Shown: piece by piece, positions 62,371 through 64,000 of the stretch
Numbering within the stretch: the first letter of the stretch is position 1
Layout: every line of letters begins with the position of its first letter
From: Cheilinus undulatus
Lineage: Eukaryota > Chordata > Actinopteri > Labriformes > Labridae
Direction: 5' to 3'
Assembly (NCBI RefSeq): GCF_018320785.1
Contig: NC_054875.1
Location: forward strand, 34,947,657 to 35,011,656
DNA length: 64,000 bases
Position numbers and translations under genes: made by a program
The notes under the pieces: generated by a model
What the model was told of the DNA's origin: nothing
Database searches by the model: none
The model's input: the letters and a program-made list of their open reading frames with translations, nothing else

Positions 62371-64000
62371 CTGTAAGAGATAGAACACAAGATCAAGCTG
62401 ATGCCATGGAAAGAATCTCAAAAAACAAAAAGCAGTGGAAGCTGTATTTAGTACAAAAGGTACAATATGTGGAGGTTTTTGCACTGAAAAGTCTACATTA
62501 AAAATGATTACTCTTTTGTTATATACATACTACTAATTGAGCACTTACATCACCTCAAATATCTCAAAAAAATATTCCAAAGCCAGAGAATTTCTTAGAT
62601 TTAAAGCTGTGTTTTGACATGGCAGCTGTCAAGATACATGTTTATCATTTGAAATGCTGGATGTTATCATGGTCTTGTTTGAAAATGTAGGTCAAAATGG
62701 GCATAAATGCCAAGGGAAATCTGTTTTAAAACCAGCTAATGACTCTTCATAGTTTTATTTTGGCTTGTATTACATTATGTCCATAGTATAATGATTTTGA
62801 TAAAGACGGCAATATATAAACACTGCTTTTCCCCTTCAGTTCTTTGGGTTATAAAAGTTTCTTTTCAATAACTTGAAAACTCACTTGTCCTCACTCACTG
62901 ACATTTGTGCTGCCTGAGAAATGTTTGTATTACTGAAAGCCCAATCAATTTCAATTTGGCTGAAATGCCCCACTCCTTAAAGGGCATTCATCTTTTCATC
63001 ATCACACAGGATATAACCAGACATGCTATGCTATCCTCACCCTCTCACTGAAAACAGACAGCCGTAACAGCCTATGTAAGCTGAAGCCAATAGTCAGAAT
63101 AGATTTACATTGTTATTGCTGGACAGCAAGGCGGTATGAGCCCAAGAAAAGGTACATTCTCACACTGCTGGTTTGAACTAAAATATCTAGTCTGCAGCCC
63201 TCGCTAATCTGAGGCGATGCTAGCGTGAGATTTTGGGACACCAGGAGAAAAGAGTGGAAAGAGCTTGCATTATTCATGTGGGTCATTTCCTAAAAAAAAT
63301 CGGAGATAGCACTCTCTATTTCTAGAAGCATATTCTTAGTGAGCTTTTAAGTGATATTCAGGAAAAGATAACCTCAACAAGTTAGGGGGAAAAAGAAAGC
63401 CGGATACGGCCAATTTGGTTTGACAACTGACAACTAGACTGTGAAACTTACTTCTGTTTCGGGCCAAAGGATGAGACACAGAGCATTATATTTCTGAGTG
63501 ATACTGTTTGGCAGTAGTCTGCATGATGCTTACAAATCATTTGAGCCTATTCATGAGAGCTTCAACAGTAGCTGAACAAATACAGGCATTTATGAAGCAA
63601 ACCTGTTTCAAATGGAAGATTCTAGACTCCAAAACATGAGACTTCACTGCTTTTATTTCTCATAAATATAAGTAAATAAGTCTTCTTTTGGTTTGACAAA
63701 GAAGAAATTGAAGATGTCATTCAGAAATTCTGAGCAGAATATTTAACATTGTTAAAGATTTCTTAGATTATTAATCATGAAATTATCTGGTTGGTTAACA
63801 GATGATGAAACAACCCTTAGTAACAGCCCTATTTCTGATGTAATACCCACAGTCTGGAGCTCTACCAAAATGCTGCCCTTTCATTATCAGGCCCTGAGAC
63901 GCCCCGTGTCCTGCTTCACCCTCTGCTGCTGTGGCTGGCATGTGCGAATGAGAATTTGGTTAGTGGCAGCTGTTAGCCATAAAATGCCTGTCTCTGTCAG
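62371..64000. other. gls2 intron running off the window
   Basis: The upstream exons of gls2 are expected further right. No exon matching the N-terminal region was seen on the minus strand. Confidence 0.6.

Overview
The window is vertebrate nuclear DNA, almost certainly from a ray-finned (teleost) fish, probably a percomorph. Short coding exons with GT/AG splice sites sit in a large excess of intron and intergenic sequence. Tc1/mariner elements, hAT-type ends, tRNA-derived SINEs, LINE tails and degenerate microsatellite and minisatellite arrays fill the rest. Three protein-coding genes are supported; none is bacterial or viral, and I found no rRNA, functional tRNA or CRISPR array.

(1) Minus strand, 33.9-44.4 kb: the first two coding exons of an acid-sensing ion channel of the ASIC1 group (intracellular N-terminus with the His-Gly gating motif, TM1, start of the extracellular domain). 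Introns join them in the correct phase. The rest of the channel was not found to the left, so intron 2 seems to run past position 1 and the first 33.9 kb would be intron. (2) Plus strand, 49.4-51.5 kb: complete two-exon spryd4, with a mitochondrial-type N-terminus and a SPRY domain. (3) Minus strand, 52.5-62.4 kb: fifteen consecutive 3' coding exons of a liver-type glutaminase (gls2), covering the whole catalytic domain and the C-terminal ankyrin repeats. The N-terminal exons lie beyond the right edge. The tail-to-tail SPRYD4-GLS2 pair matches the human 12q13 arrangement, which supports both calls.

Layout: 1-33.9 kb is putative asic1 intron 2, holding SINE, Tc1 and hAT pieces, two oppositely oriented ATATC/GATAT arrays (2.3-3.0 and 22.4-23.4 kb), a TTTTGCC-type array (11.8-12.9 kb), a 51-bp minisatellite (16.06-16.78 kb), a 1.4-kb fold-back (25.8-27.25 kb) and a nested Tc1 element (30.75-32.66 kb). 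34.1-44.0 kb is asic1 intron 1, with a SINE, a LINE fragment, a Tc1 remnant carrying a hAT insertion, and a strand-switching array (42.8-43.7 kb). 44.4-49.3 kb is the asic1 upstream region, with a roughly 41-bp minisatellite and a near-perfect 38-bp hairpin. 49.3-64 kb holds spryd4 and gls2.

The genes are not a pathway unit: a proton-gated sodium channel, a poorly characterised mitochondrial SPRY protein and a mitochondrial glutaminase. I see no new gene system. The most interesting signals are structural: a 33-bp inverted copy of the end of spryd4 inserted into its own 3' UTR, the 48.8-kb hairpin, the strand-switching array, and an isolated promoter-plus-first-exon-like segment near 7.3 kb.
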